NCBI GenBank assembly: GCA_001797815.1
Contig: MGQK01000064.1
Span: forward strand, 7,982 to 20,352
Direction: 5' to 3'
Length of the DNA stretch: 12,371 bases
Source of the DNA: Deltaproteobacteria bacterium RBG_13_61_14
GTDB lineage: Bacteria > RBG-13-61-14
A model generated the notes under the pieces. It did not search any database. It was not told the DNA's origin and was given only the letters and a program-made list of their open reading frames with translations. Each line of letters starts with the position of its first letter. The stretch's first letter is position 1. A program made the translations under genes and the position numbers. Positions 1-6,569 of the stretch are shown one piece after another.

Positions 1-358
<358 letters not shown>

Positions 359-412
359 TCCCTTCCCCTGGTGTTTTTCTCCGTTGCAATCGTGCGTGCT
401 AAGCAAGGGTCG

Positions 413-440
413 CCTATAATATCACATTGATCCTTTCCAA
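413..440 (-). promoter_or_regulatory. Candidate promoter for the corrinoid protein gene
   Basis: On the minus strand TTGGAA and TATAGG are separated by 16 bp, each matching 4 of 6 consensus bases. They lie about 55-80 bp upstream of the corrinoid protein ATG. A perfect TATAAT also occurs on the plus strand at 415-420 but has no -35 box at a usable distance. Prediction by eye only. Confidence 0.35.
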
Positions 441-463
441 ACCATCTTTGATGGATTTCCGGC

Positions 464-492
464 TTGACACTGCGGGCCGTGGGATTTAGGAT
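464..492 (+). promoter_or_regulatory. Sigma70-like promoter upstream of the Gfo/Idh remnant and methyltransferase
   Basis: A perfect TTGACA (464-469) is followed after 17 bp by TAGGAT (487-492, 4 of 6 consensus). Transcription would start near 499, cross the 7-bp hairpin CCTCTCT-cca-AGAGAGG (522-538) and the oxidoreductase remnant, then enter the methyltransferase gene at 759 with a leader of about 260 nt. Confidence 0.55.
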
Positions 493-545
493 GAAAATCC
501 CTGGGGGGAAAAATAATCTATCCTCTCTCCAAGAGAGGGTGGATT

Positions 546-731
546 CGTGAGCATTCAAGATCGGGTGGCGGGGACCGGCAGATGCACGTCTTGGTGGAGG
601 AGCTGCTGGGAAAGACGGCCCCTGGCGAGCCGAGCCCCTTGGCCGGTGGTCTGGACGGCCGGCGGGCCATGGCAGTGGTCCTGGGCGCCTACGCATTTTC
701 CGAGCGGGCCGGAAAGGGTTATGAAAAGTAA
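546..731 (+). pseudogene. C-terminal remnant of a Gfo/Idh/MocA-family oxidoreductase
   Basis: One reading frame from about 546 to the TAA at 729-731 encodes about 61 residues. They contain SRSGGGDRQMHVLVEELLG and SPLAGGLDGRRAMAVVLGAY, then an acidic/basic tail ending GKGYEK. This order (a GGGD turn, a helix, an SPL..G.DGLRA-type final helix) resembles the C-terminus of Gfo/Idh/MocA NAD(P)-dependent sugar oxidoreductases, which are usually about 330-400 residues. No Rossmann domain is present upstream, an in-frame stop lies at 492-494, and the first ATG (582) lacks a Shine-Dalgarno sequence. The reading is therefore a decayed gene end, not a working enzyme. It ends 27 nt before the methyltransferase, as an intact upstream operon gene would. 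The family assignment is from remembered motifs; the alternative is a short unrelated ORF. Confidence 0.55.
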
Positions 732-758
732 CCCCCACGGCCTGGGAGAGGAGAGGCT

Positions 759-2285
759 ATGGTTTACATCCCAGGATTCTTGGTGAACAAGGTCTACGAA
801 CGCGGAAGTTTAAGAAACACCGACGAGGGGTTCGAATTCAGCTTTCTCAACAACATGACGCCGATCCGAATCAGCGGGATGAGAGATATCAGCTTGGAAG
901 TGGACGGCAAGCCCTACCCCCTGGATAAGCTGACGGTATCGCTCGGCTCTCGCAGGATCGGCCTTTTCGGCGGCGAGTTTTCCGAGCACCTTCCGTTCGA
1001 TAAGAACACCCGGTTGGTCATCCGCGTGGCGGGCGAGCCGCTGTCCCCGGGCAGGCACGCCATGAAAATCAGCTTTATCACCAACGAATACGGCGGGGCC
1101 ACGCTGAAGGTGAGTGACGTAATCGGCGAAGGCGAAGCGCCTTCCTTCTGGCGTCGGCTCAAAGACCGGCTGCGGGCCGGGAGCAAAGAGGAAGAGGCTG
1201 GCCCGGTTTCGGTGGAGGGCGAACTGGGCGGCGTTCCCCTGGACCCTGATTTCTCGCGGCTTTTAGCCGCTCTTCGGCGGGAAGAGCCGGACCGGGTTCC
1301 GCTGTTCGAGGCCGAGATTGCCATTCCCATCCAGGAGTGGTTTTTAGGCCGGGAGATTGCGAACGCCCGGGATGAACTCGAGTTCTACATCCGGGCCGGC
1401 TACGATTTTGTGCCGGTGCTGCCGCCGTTTCTTACTCCCCGGCTGATGCGCACGGCCTCGGATCAGGACGGGACGCTTTCCGCCCAAGACCGGGAACGGG
1501 CCTGGTTGACCGAGAGCGAGGGTCTGATCCAGACCGTGAAGGACGTGGAAAATTTCCCCTGGCCCCGGGCGGAAGAAGTGGATTTCTCCTCGTTTGATGA
1601 GATGGCGGAGCTGCTTCCGGCCAAGATGAAGATCCTGGGGATGCTCTCGCCCGCGGCCATTTTCGGAAACGCTTCCCAGGCGATGGGACTCCAGAATTTC
1701 GCTTATGCGCTCTACGATGACTTGAAAGTGGTGGAGGCCCTGTTCGAGATCATCGGATCCGCCTATCTGAAAATCGCCCGGCGCTTAGTTCGGGCGCCCA
1801 AGCTCGGGGCGGTTTTCATGTCCGACGACCTGGCGCACAGCCACGGGCTTTTGGTCTCGCCGGTGGTCTATCGCCGCTATGTCTTTCCCTGGTATCAAAA
1901 GATCGGGGAAGTTCTGGCTGATGCGGGCCTGCCCTTTATCTTTCACTCGGACGGCCGGCTTTGGGAAGTCTTGGACGACCTGGCCGATTGCGGAATGAGT
2001 GGGATTCATCCTTTTGAACCGAAGGCGATGGATATCGTCGAGGTGAAGAGACGGTACGGCGACCGGTTCTGTCTTTTTGGCAACATTGATCTGGACTATA
2101 CCTTGACCCGCGGCTCGGTGGCGGAAGTGGAGGCGCAGGTGAAACAGAAAATTTCCCAACTGGCTCCCGGGGGTGGATACGGACTGGCCGCCTCCAACTC
2201 GATTCCGGATTATGTGAATCCGGAAAACTACCGGGCCATGGTGATGGCAGCCAAAATATATGGAAAATATCCCATCCAAGTTTAA
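759..2285 (+). CDS. UroD-family (MtaA/CmuA-like) methyltransferase with an extra N-terminal beta-rich domain
   Basis: The ATG at 759 follows GGAGAGGAGAGG, a strong ribosome-binding site; the product is 508 residues. Residues 1-122 are a beta-rich module (IPGFLVNKVYERGSLRNTDEG near the start, LEVDGKPY at 46-53, EPLSPGRHAMKISF at 93-106). This resembles the small DUF6379-type domain of C-glycoside deglycosidase beta subunits. A charged linker (about 125-157) leads to a uroporphyrinogen decarboxylase-like barrel at about 162-505. Motifs include EEPDRVPLFEAEI (175-187), HSDG (396-399), GNID (441-444) and GGGYGLAASNSIPDYV (471-486). Stand-alone UroD-fold methyltransferases transfer methyl groups to or from corrinoid proteins, and a corrinoid protein gene is divergent at 358. 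The zinc site of MtaA/MtbA (HxC plus a distant Cys) is not intact: H396 is kept but the Cys positions read D398 and Ser/Asn. True heme-pathway HemE is unlikely given the fusion and context. Confidence 0.85.
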   Translation: MVYIPGFLVNKVYERGSLRNTDEGFEFSFLNNMTPIRISGMRDISLEVDGKPYPLDKLTVSLGSRRIGLFGGEFSEHLPFDKNTRLVIRVAGEPLSPGRHAMKISFITNEYGGATLKVSDVIGEGEAPSFWRRLKDRLRAGSKEEEAGPVSVEGELGGVPLDPDFSRLLAALRREEPDRVPLFEAEIAIPIQEWFLGREIANARDELEFYIRAGYDFVPVLPPFLTPRLMRTASDQDGTLSAQDRERAWLTESEGLIQTVKDVENFPWPRAEEVDFSSFDEMAELLPAKMKILGMLSPAAIFGNASQAMGLQNFAYALYDDLKVVEALFEIIGSAYLKIARRLVRAPKLGAVFMSDDLAHSHGLLVSPVVYRRYVFPWYQKIGEVLADAGLPFIFHSDGRLWEVLDDLADCGMSGIHPFEPKAMDIVEVKRRYGDRFCLFGNIDLDYTLTRGSVAEVEAQVKQKISQLAPGGGYGLAASNSIPDYVNPENYRAMVMAAKIYGKYPIQV

Positions 2286-2305
2286 AGGAGGTTTCATCGC
2301 CTCCT
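2286..2305 (+). terminator. Weak hairpin after the methyltransferase gene
   Basis: AGGAGG (2286-2291) and CCTCCT (2300-2305) can pair across an 8-nt loop directly after the TAA stop. No T-run follows, so this may only be an mRNA 3'-end structure. The rest of 2306-2390 shows nothing recognisable. Confidence 0.25.
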
Positions 2306-2390
2306 CCAGGGTCGGCGCCCGCCCGGGTGCAAGGTCACACCCGCAGGTATTCCCCGACCTTGGGCGCCGGGAATGCTCGCCCAAAAGGAT

Positions 2391-2418
2391 TTGCAGTTAA
2401 GGAAAAATGTGCTAGTCT
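2391..2418 (+). promoter_or_regulatory. Candidate promoter for the HEAT-like/NifU genes
   Basis: TTGCAG (2391-2396) and TAGTCT (2413-2418) lie 16 bp apart. A TG dinucleotide one base upstream of the -10 (TGCTAGTCT) gives an extended -10 form. The GTG start at 2448 is about 23 nt downstream of the expected transcription start, and AGGAGGG lies in between. Confidence 0.45.
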
Positions 2419-2447
2419 AACTGGTAAAGTATCACAGGAGGGAAACC

Positions 2448-2828
2448 GTGAGCGCGGTGAAAGAATTTTTGGGCAAATACAAGTCCGAGATCGGCCTGGC
2501 GGTGCTGGTTCTCTATACCCTGAGCTTGGGCGTGGCCACGGCGGACGAGCTCTTCGGCCTGGGCCTGTTCCCCACCAAGCTGGACCGGATGATCAGCGCG
2601 GCGATCGAGAAATGGGAGAGTCCGGATGCCGGCGTGCGGGAACAGGGGATGCGGGAGATCGAGGAATACGGCGATTTTGCCGTGCCCCAATTGACCAAGG
2701 CCCTGGACCGGGAAGGCACGGTGAAAGAGATGGCCTTGCAGGCCCTGCCCAAGGTCACCGGTCAGAATTTCGGCAACGACGTCGTCGCCTGGAAAAAATG
2801 GTATAAGGAACATAAGGATGAATTCTAA
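2448..2828 (+). CDS. Membrane-anchored HEAT-like repeat protein, function unknown
   Basis: GTG start preceded by AGGAGGG at a good distance; 126 residues. After a short basic N-terminus, residues about 14-34 (IGLAVLVLYTLSLGVATADEL) form one hydrophobic segment, probably a single membrane anchor. Residues about 60-105 look like one alpha-helical HEAT/PBS-lyase-type repeat (REQGMREIEEYGDFAVPQLT, then VKEMALQALPKVTGQ). The end, TGQNFGNDVVAWKKWYKEH, matches a phrase that often closes HEAT-repeat proteins (TGQ.FG.D...W..W...). HEAT repeats usually mediate protein contacts, and no catalytic residue is visible. The NifU-like gene starts 30 nt downstream, so they are probably co-transcribed. The specific role is unknown. 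Confidence 0.8.
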   Translation: MSAVKEFLGKYKSEIGLAVLVLYTLSLGVATADELFGLGLFPTKLDRMISAAIEKWESPDAGVREQGMREIEEYGDFAVPQLTKALDREGTVKEMALQALPKVTGQNFGNDVVAWKKWYKEHKDEF

Positions 2829-2858
2829 CTTGGCGGGAAGGCAGAGGAGGTGAACCGC

Positions 2859-3083
2859 ATGAAAGAACAGGTGCAAGCGGCTTTGGAAAAGCTTCGCCCG
2901 ATGCTGCAAGCGGACGGCGGAGACATTGAGCTGGTGGATGTCACGGACGGAAAGGTCCAAGTCAAACTTCGGGGCGCCTGCGCCGGCTGTCCGGGGGCGC
3001 AGATGACCATGAAGATGGGGGTGGAACGGTTCCTCAAAGAGAAGGTGGCCGGGATCACCGAGGTGATCGCGGTAAACTTTTAG
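2859..3083 (+). CDS. NifU-like C-terminal domain Fe-S scaffold protein (NfuA-type)
   Basis: The product is a 74-residue NifU C-terminal domain. It contains LRPMLQADGGDIELVDV, the VQVKLRGACAGCPGAQMT stretch with the CxxC pair that holds a [4Fe-4S] cluster between two subunits, and the MKMGVERFLKE helix. Such proteins carry assembled clusters to apo-proteins in the cytoplasm. I chose the ATG at 2859 because AGGAGG at 2845-2850 lies 8 nt upstream. An in-frame GTG at 2850 would add three residues but overlaps that site. Length is as expected for the stand-alone form. It sits between the HEAT-like gene and the ferredoxin gene, itself a cluster-bearing client class. Confidence 0.93.
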   Translation: MKEQVQAALEKLRPMLQADGGDIELVDVTDGKVQVKLRGACAGCPGAQMTMKMGVERFLKEKVAGITEVIAVNF

Positions 3084-3096
3084 CCCGCGTTTTTTC

Positions 3097-3125
3097 TTGA
3101 CAAATTCCTGCGTTTTCTTTAGATT
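3097..3125 (+). promoter_or_regulatory. Promoter for the ferredoxin gene
   Basis: A perfect TTGACA (3097-3102) is followed after 17 bp by TAGATT (3120-3125, 4 of 6 consensus). A T-run (3090-3095) lies just upstream, after the NifU-like stop codon, with no clear stem. The leader to the ATG at 3185 is about 53 nt. Confidence 0.55.
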
Positions 3126-3184
3126 GCGATAAGTCAAGCAAGGGCGGTTTACTTTAAATTCTTACCAAACATGGAGGAAGGGGA

Positions 3185-3370
3185 ATGGCTCATTCGATTA
3201 CCTGCGAGGATTGCATCTCGTGTGCGGCGTGCGAGCCGGAATGCGAACAGGAGGCGATCAGCGAGGTCGAAGACTGTTACGTGATTGATCCGGACAAGTG
3301 CACCGACTGTCACTCTTGCGTGGAAGTGTGTCCGCAAGAATGCATCGTGGGCACGAAAAAAGAGGACTGA
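3185..3370 (+). CDS. 2[4Fe-4S] ferredoxin, short clostridial type
   Basis: 61 residues, typical length for a small bacterial-type ferredoxin and a low-potential cytoplasmic electron carrier. The two cluster motifs are CISCAACEPEC (C10, C13, C16, C20) and CTDCHSCVEVCP (C39, C42, C45, C49). In the first motif the proline that usually follows the fourth cysteine is Glu. Three further cysteines (C7, C31, C53) lie outside the motifs. The composition is strongly acidic with a KKED tail. GGAGGAAGGGG precedes the ATG. It has its own promoter and is followed by a strong hairpin, so it is probably a single-gene transcript although next to the NifU-like gene. The redox partner is not evident in the window. 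Confidence 0.95.
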   Translation: MAHSITCEDCISCAACEPECEQEAISEVEDCYVIDPDKCTDCHSCVEVCPQECIVGTKKED

Positions 3371-3402
3371 ACAACCGCCCCGGTTCTGCTCGAGTGAACA
3401 TG

Positions 3403-3434
3403 GAACAAGGCCCCTGGCAACAGGGGCCTTGTTC
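3403..3434. terminator. Perfect 14-bp hairpin with GCAA tetraloop between convergent genes
   Basis: GAACAAGGCCCCTG (3403-3416) and its exact complement (3421-3434) flank a GCAA loop of the GNRA type. It lies between the ferredoxin stop (3370) and the radical SAM gene stop (3457), which converge. It can serve both strands. No long T-run follows on either side, so termination may be weak or partly structural. Confidence 0.7.
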
Positions 3435-3456
3435 GTGGTTAAGACCCTGTCGGGAT

Positions 3457-4887
3457 TCAAATGCAAGATCGGGTCCTCAGGATATCCCAGTAAGCGCCGC
3501 GCGCGCCTTTTTTAATGGCTTGCACCAGAATCCGGTTGTCGTTGTAGTTGTAGTTCCGCTCGGGGACTTCGCGGCTGGCAAAGAAGAAGCGGGGATCATC
3601 GCCGAGGAGACGGTGGAGATAAAGCTCCGGGTCGCGGCCCAGCGAGCGGGCCACGTAAAAAATCGGGAACAGGAGCTCCGGGTTGCCGTGCACCCGGCCG
3701 TGGAGGTTGGGATTCGCTTCCAGGGGGCCGGCCTCCGCGATCATCCGGGCCAGCCGGGTGCCGGGAAAGACGCGCACGCCGAAGCTCACCCCCACCCGGT
3801 CGGGCTTGAGCCGTTTCATCCCGGAAATGGTCTGGCGCATGGTGGCGCGGGTCTCGCCGGGCCCGGCCAGGAGCAGATCGAACATGACCGCGAGCTCGGC
3901 CGCGCGGCAGGCCCGCAGCGTGGCTTCGATGTCCGGGACCCGGTGATCGCGGCCCAGCCGCTCGAGTTGCTCGTCGCTCGCCGAGTCCACCCCGAAGTTG
4001 ATGCCCGCGCAACCCGCCCGGGCCATGAGCCGGGCCAGCTCCGGGTCAAAGGGCAAGGGCGCCGCATAGGTATACCACCGGACCCGCTGGTGCAGACCCT
4101 GCCGGATGATCGCCCGGCAGACCGCTTCGGCATGGGCCCGGGGAATATTGAACTCGCTGTCGCAGAGGTGGAAGGTGTGGACTCCCTGGTTCAGGAGCCG
4201 GCGCAACTCCTCGGCCACCGCCTCGGCCGGACGCCGGCGCACGCGTTTGCCCTTGGCCACCGGGTCCGCGCAATAGATGCAAGAGCGGTTGCAGCCGCGC
4301 TTGGTCTCGAGGTTCCCCTGGCCGCCTTCGCGAAAATAGCGGGCGTTCATGATCCAGCGGCGCCTCGCCGCGGGCCAGGCCGAGAGATCGGCGCAGGCGA
4401 GCGGGTTCACGGTGCCGTCCGGGAGCACCACCCCGGGAATCCGGGAGAGGCTTTTGCGGGCCAGGAGTGCGCGCAGCAATTGAGGGAACGCTTGCTCGCC
4501 GTCCCCCCGGAGGCCGATGTCCGCGCCGAGGAAGCGCAGCGCCGCGAGCGGCGCGACCGAGTATCCGACCCCGCCCAGGACTACCGGCGCCCGGGTCTCG
4601 CCTTGCAGCCAGCGCACGAGCGCGCGGATGGGGCCGAGAAGAAAAGATTGACTGGCGAAGTAGCAATCGTCCAGGTTGCGGATGGTGATCCCTACCGCGG
4701 CGGGCCGCTTTCGCTTGATCAGGCCCTGCAAGCGGGAGCGGTAGGAGGAGACAAAAGCCAGGTCGAAAAGGACCGGCTCAAACCCTTGCCGGTCCAGCGC
4801 CTCGGCCAGGTAATCCAGACCGAGCGGCCCCACTGCCGGCTTCATGCGGCTGGGGTTGATCAGCAGAACCGCCGGCCGGGAGGACAT
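3457..4887 (-). CDS. B12-binding-domain radical SAM protein, unknown substrate
   Basis: 476 residues from the ATG at 4887-4885. The frame stays open further upstream, but this start is 4 nt beyond the TAA of the hydrolase gene and gives the natural N-terminus MSSRPAVLLINPSR. Residues 1-150 form a B12-binding-like Rossmann domain (PLGLDYLAEALDRQGFEPVL, then APVVLGGVGYSVAPLAALRF and RGDGEQAFPQLL); no DxHxxG is present, as usual in this superfamily. The radical SAM barrel follows, with the cluster motif CNRSCIYC (C199, C203, C206), NFGVDSASDEQLERLGRD (297-314) and DLLLAGPGET (337-346). The C-terminus has a distinctive NYNYNDNRILVQAI...GARGAYWDIL (445-470). B12-dependent radical SAM enzymes often methylate unreactive carbons or rearrange skeletons. 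The substrate is not predictable here. Probably translationally coupled to the hydrolase. Confidence 0.88.
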   Translation of the reverse strand: MSSRPAVLLINPSRMKPAVGPLGLDYLAEALDRQGFEPVLFDLAFVSSYRSRLQGLIKRKRPAAVGITIRNLDDCYFASQSFLLGPIRALVRWLQGETRAPVVLGGVGYSVAPLAALRFLGADIGLRGDGEQAFPQLLRALLARKSLSRIPGVVLPDGTVNPLACADLSAWPAARRRWIMNARYFREGGQGNLETKRGCNRSCIYCADPVAKGKRVRRRPAEAVAEELRRLLNQGVHTFHLCDSEFNIPRAHAEAVCRAIIRQGLHQRVRWYTYAAPLPFDPELARLMARAGCAGINFGVDSASDEQLERLGRDHRVPDIEATLRACRAAELAVMFDLLLAGPGETRATMRQTISGMKRLKPDRVGVSFGVRVFPGTRLARMIAEAGPLEANPNLHGRVHGNPELLFPIFYVARSLGRDPELYLHRLLGDDPRFFFASREVPERNYNYNDNRILVQAIKKGARGAYWDILRTRSCI

Positions 4888-4891
4888 GGTC

Positions 4892-5656
4892 TTACCAGGA
4901 GTTGCGGAGCACCCGGATGGCGGCAAAACAAGCAGCAGGGTCGCTGAGGTCGAGGCTGGGAAACGAGCGCGCCAGCGCGGAGCGCAGCGCCGCCTCGGCA
5001 AACCGGAAAAAGGGGTTGTAGCGCCGCTCCTCCGCCAGCGTGCTGGCCGGAACTCCGCCCTCTGCCGCCGCCTTCCGGGCTTCGCTCAGCTTCGCCTGGA
5101 TCACGTCCGATCCCGGCTCCAGGCTGAGGGCGAAGCAAAGGTTGTTCTCCGCATAGTCGTGGCCTGGGCAAAGCCCTAGCCCGGGATCCAGGGGCAGGAT
5201 TTTCTCCCGGAAGCTTTGGTAGAGGTCGTCCACATTGCCGCCGAATAGGCAATTACCGGCACCGGCCAGGAAGACGGTGTCGCCGGTGATGAACTTGTCT
5301 TCCACCAGGTAGCAAGCGCTGCCCGCGGTGTGCCCCGGCGTGTGCAGAACCTTGACTTGGAGGGAGCCGACCTCGATCTCGGAGCCGTCGGAAAGAGCTC
5401 GAGCGCCGGTGACGCCATCCGGCGGATGAGACCAGACCGTGGCGCGGGTTGCCTCCAACAAGCGCGGGCAGCCCCCGGTATGATCGGGATGACCGTGGGT
5501 GAGGAAAATGGCAACCAGGTTCCAGCGGCCCTGGCGCAGTCGAGCCAGGATTTCCTCCGCATTCAGCGGATCCACCACCGCGGCCGCATGGGTCAGCGGA
5601 TCGCCCAAGAGGTAAGACCAATTATCGGCCCCGGCGCGAATGACCTCCCAATGCAT
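4892..5656 (-). CDS. Metallo-beta-lactamase-fold hydrolase, hydroxyacylglutathione hydrolase-like
   Basis: 254 residues from the ATG at 5656-5654. Metal-binding motifs are THGHPDH (H54, H56, D58, H59), HTPGHT (H109), GDT (D126) and GHDY (H166), a complete binuclear set. The C-terminal ERRYNPFFR (about 210-218) recalls the end of glyoxalase II proteins. The family hydrolyses thioesters such as S-lactoylglutathione, but many members act on other substrates. A longer TTG start at 5674 is possible, but it lies in the arm of the upstream terminator hairpin, whereas the ATG has AGAGGG in front of it. The radical SAM gene begins 4 nt after its stop, so the pair probably forms one transcript. It has no clear promoter of its own. 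Confidence 0.9.
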   Translation of the reverse strand: MHWEVIRAGADNWSYLLGDPLTHAAAVVDPLNAEEILARLRQGRWNLVAIFLTHGHPDHTGGCPRLLEATRATVWSHPPDGVTGARALSDGSEIEVGSLQVKVLHTPGHTAGSACYLVEDKFITGDTVFLAGAGNCLFGGNVDDLYQSFREKILPLDPGLGLCPGHDYAENNLCFALSLEPGSDVIQAKLSEARKAAAEGGVPASTLAEERRYNPFFRFAEAALRSALARSFPSLDLSDPAACFAAIRVLRNSW

Positions 5657-5672
5657 CAGGCCCTCTGAAAAC

Positions 5673-5706
5673 AAGATAACCCCTGACCCGGGCCAGGGGT
5701 TATCTT
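5673..5706 (-). terminator. Rho-independent terminator of the LysM gene
   Basis: Read on the minus strand, AAGATAACCCCTG and its exact complement form a 13-bp stem around an 8-nt loop that contains CCCGGG. The stem ends in TT and is followed by GTTTT. It begins 20 nt after the LysM stop and ends only 17 nt before the hydrolase ATG. Confidence 0.8.
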
Positions 5707-5725
5707 ACTTGCGACACTCACTGTT

Positions 5726-6469
5726 CTATTCGGTCTCGCCGCCACCTGCCCCTTCCTCCGTGCCCTCGGGAGGAGTCGGACTCGGGGGCGGAGCCTGCAC
5801 TCCCGGCACGCCGCCAATCGAGGGGATCAGCATCTCTTTTTTCTCGCCCTTCTCTTCCTTGCCGGCTTCTTCTTCTTCCACCGGCAGCAGGCTGGGGATC
5901 AACTGCACCTCTTCCTTCTCCCGAATGATTTTCGGTTTCTCTTCTTTGGGTAACCCCTGCTGGGCGATCCGCTTGCGCTCTTTGTCCATGAACTCGGGCA
6001 GGCTGAAGCGCGACTGCCATCCCGGGGGAACTTCAATCTTCAAGATCTGCCCTTCCTGGATCAGATTGGGGTTCTTGATCTTCTTCTTGTTGAGCTGGTA
6101 AATCTTGTTCCACTGCCGGGCGTCTCCATAGTAATAGGCGGCCAGGAGATGAAGGTTCTCATCCTTGCCCACCCGATGCAGCCGATACTGGGCCTGCCCT
6201 TCCGGAACCGCCGGCGCCGAAAAGGCCGGAGCCGAAGGCTCTAATGCCGGCGCGGTCATGCCCGGCTCCGTTTCCAACCCTTCTAAAAACATCTCGTCGC
6301 CCAGTCCCGGCTCTTCCGGCGTTTGCCCCTGCTCCAGTCCCGGCGTCTGCCCTTGCTCCTGCTCCGGTGCCGGTTCCAGGTCCTGAGCCCAGGCCGGCAA
6401 CCCAGCCCACACGGCCGGAATAAGACCTATGACTGCCCACACCGCTAATCTCTGCCACCGCCTCCACAT
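5726..6469 (-). CDS. Secreted LysM-domain protein with acidic low-complexity flanks
   Basis: 247 residues from the ATG at 6469-6467, preceded by GGGGGAAG. Residues 1-28 form a signal peptide (MWRRWQR, hydrophobic core, PAWA-Q cleavage). Residues about 30-93 are rich in Pro, Glu and Ala and include a short repeat (EQGQTPGLEQGQTPEE). One LysM domain spans about 95-146 (YRLHRVGKDENLHLLAAYYYGD, then W120, NKIYQLN, and LIQEGQILKI). LysM usually binds peptidoglycan or chitin-like glycans, so a periplasmic or wall-associated role is expected. The tail (165-247) is charged (KEEKPKIIREKEEVQL) and then Pro/Gly/Glu-rich. No catalytic domain is visible. It has its own promoter and terminator, so probably monocistronic. 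Confidence 0.88.
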   Translation of the reverse strand: MWRRWQRLAVWAVIGLIPAVWAGLPAWAQDLEPAPEQEQGQTPGLEQGQTPEEPGLGDEMFLEGLETEPGMTAPALEPSAPAFSAPAVPEGQAQYRLHRVGKDENLHLLAAYYYGDARQWNKIYQLNKKKIKNPNLIQEGQILKIEVPPGWQSRFSLPEFMDKERKRIAQQGLPKEEKPKIIREKEEVQLIPSLLPVEEEEAGKEEKGEKKEMLIPSIGGVPGVQAPPPSPTPPEGTEEGAGGGETE

Positions 6470-6520
6470 AATCTTCCCCCTTTCGCTGTGAGGCCTTTCC
6501 AGTCTTTTCCTAACTTACAT

Positions 6521-6549
6521 ATTTAACCATATTTTTTAAAACAAGTAAA
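6521..6549 (-). promoter_or_regulatory. Candidate promoter for the LysM gene
   Basis: In the very AT-rich gap, the minus strand has TTTACT and TTAAAT separated by 17 bp, each 4 of 6 consensus. They lie about 52-80 nt upstream of the LysM ATG. The local base composition contrasts sharply with the GC-rich genes either side. Confidence 0.45.
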
Positions 6550-6569
6550 GATTTTATTGAGTGGGATGA

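Noticed and set aside
2327-2806. A 159-codon frame overlapping the HEAT-like gene
   Set aside because: It lies in a shifted frame over a gene with a membrane segment, HEAT-like motif and good start site; its product is Arg/Gly-rich and unrecognisable.
3298-4947. A 549-codon open frame on the plus strand, opposite the radical SAM gene and overlapping the ferredoxin
   Set aside because: It overlaps the ferredoxin in another frame and mirrors the radical SAM gene; its product is Arg/Gly/Ala/His-rich with no recognisable motif.
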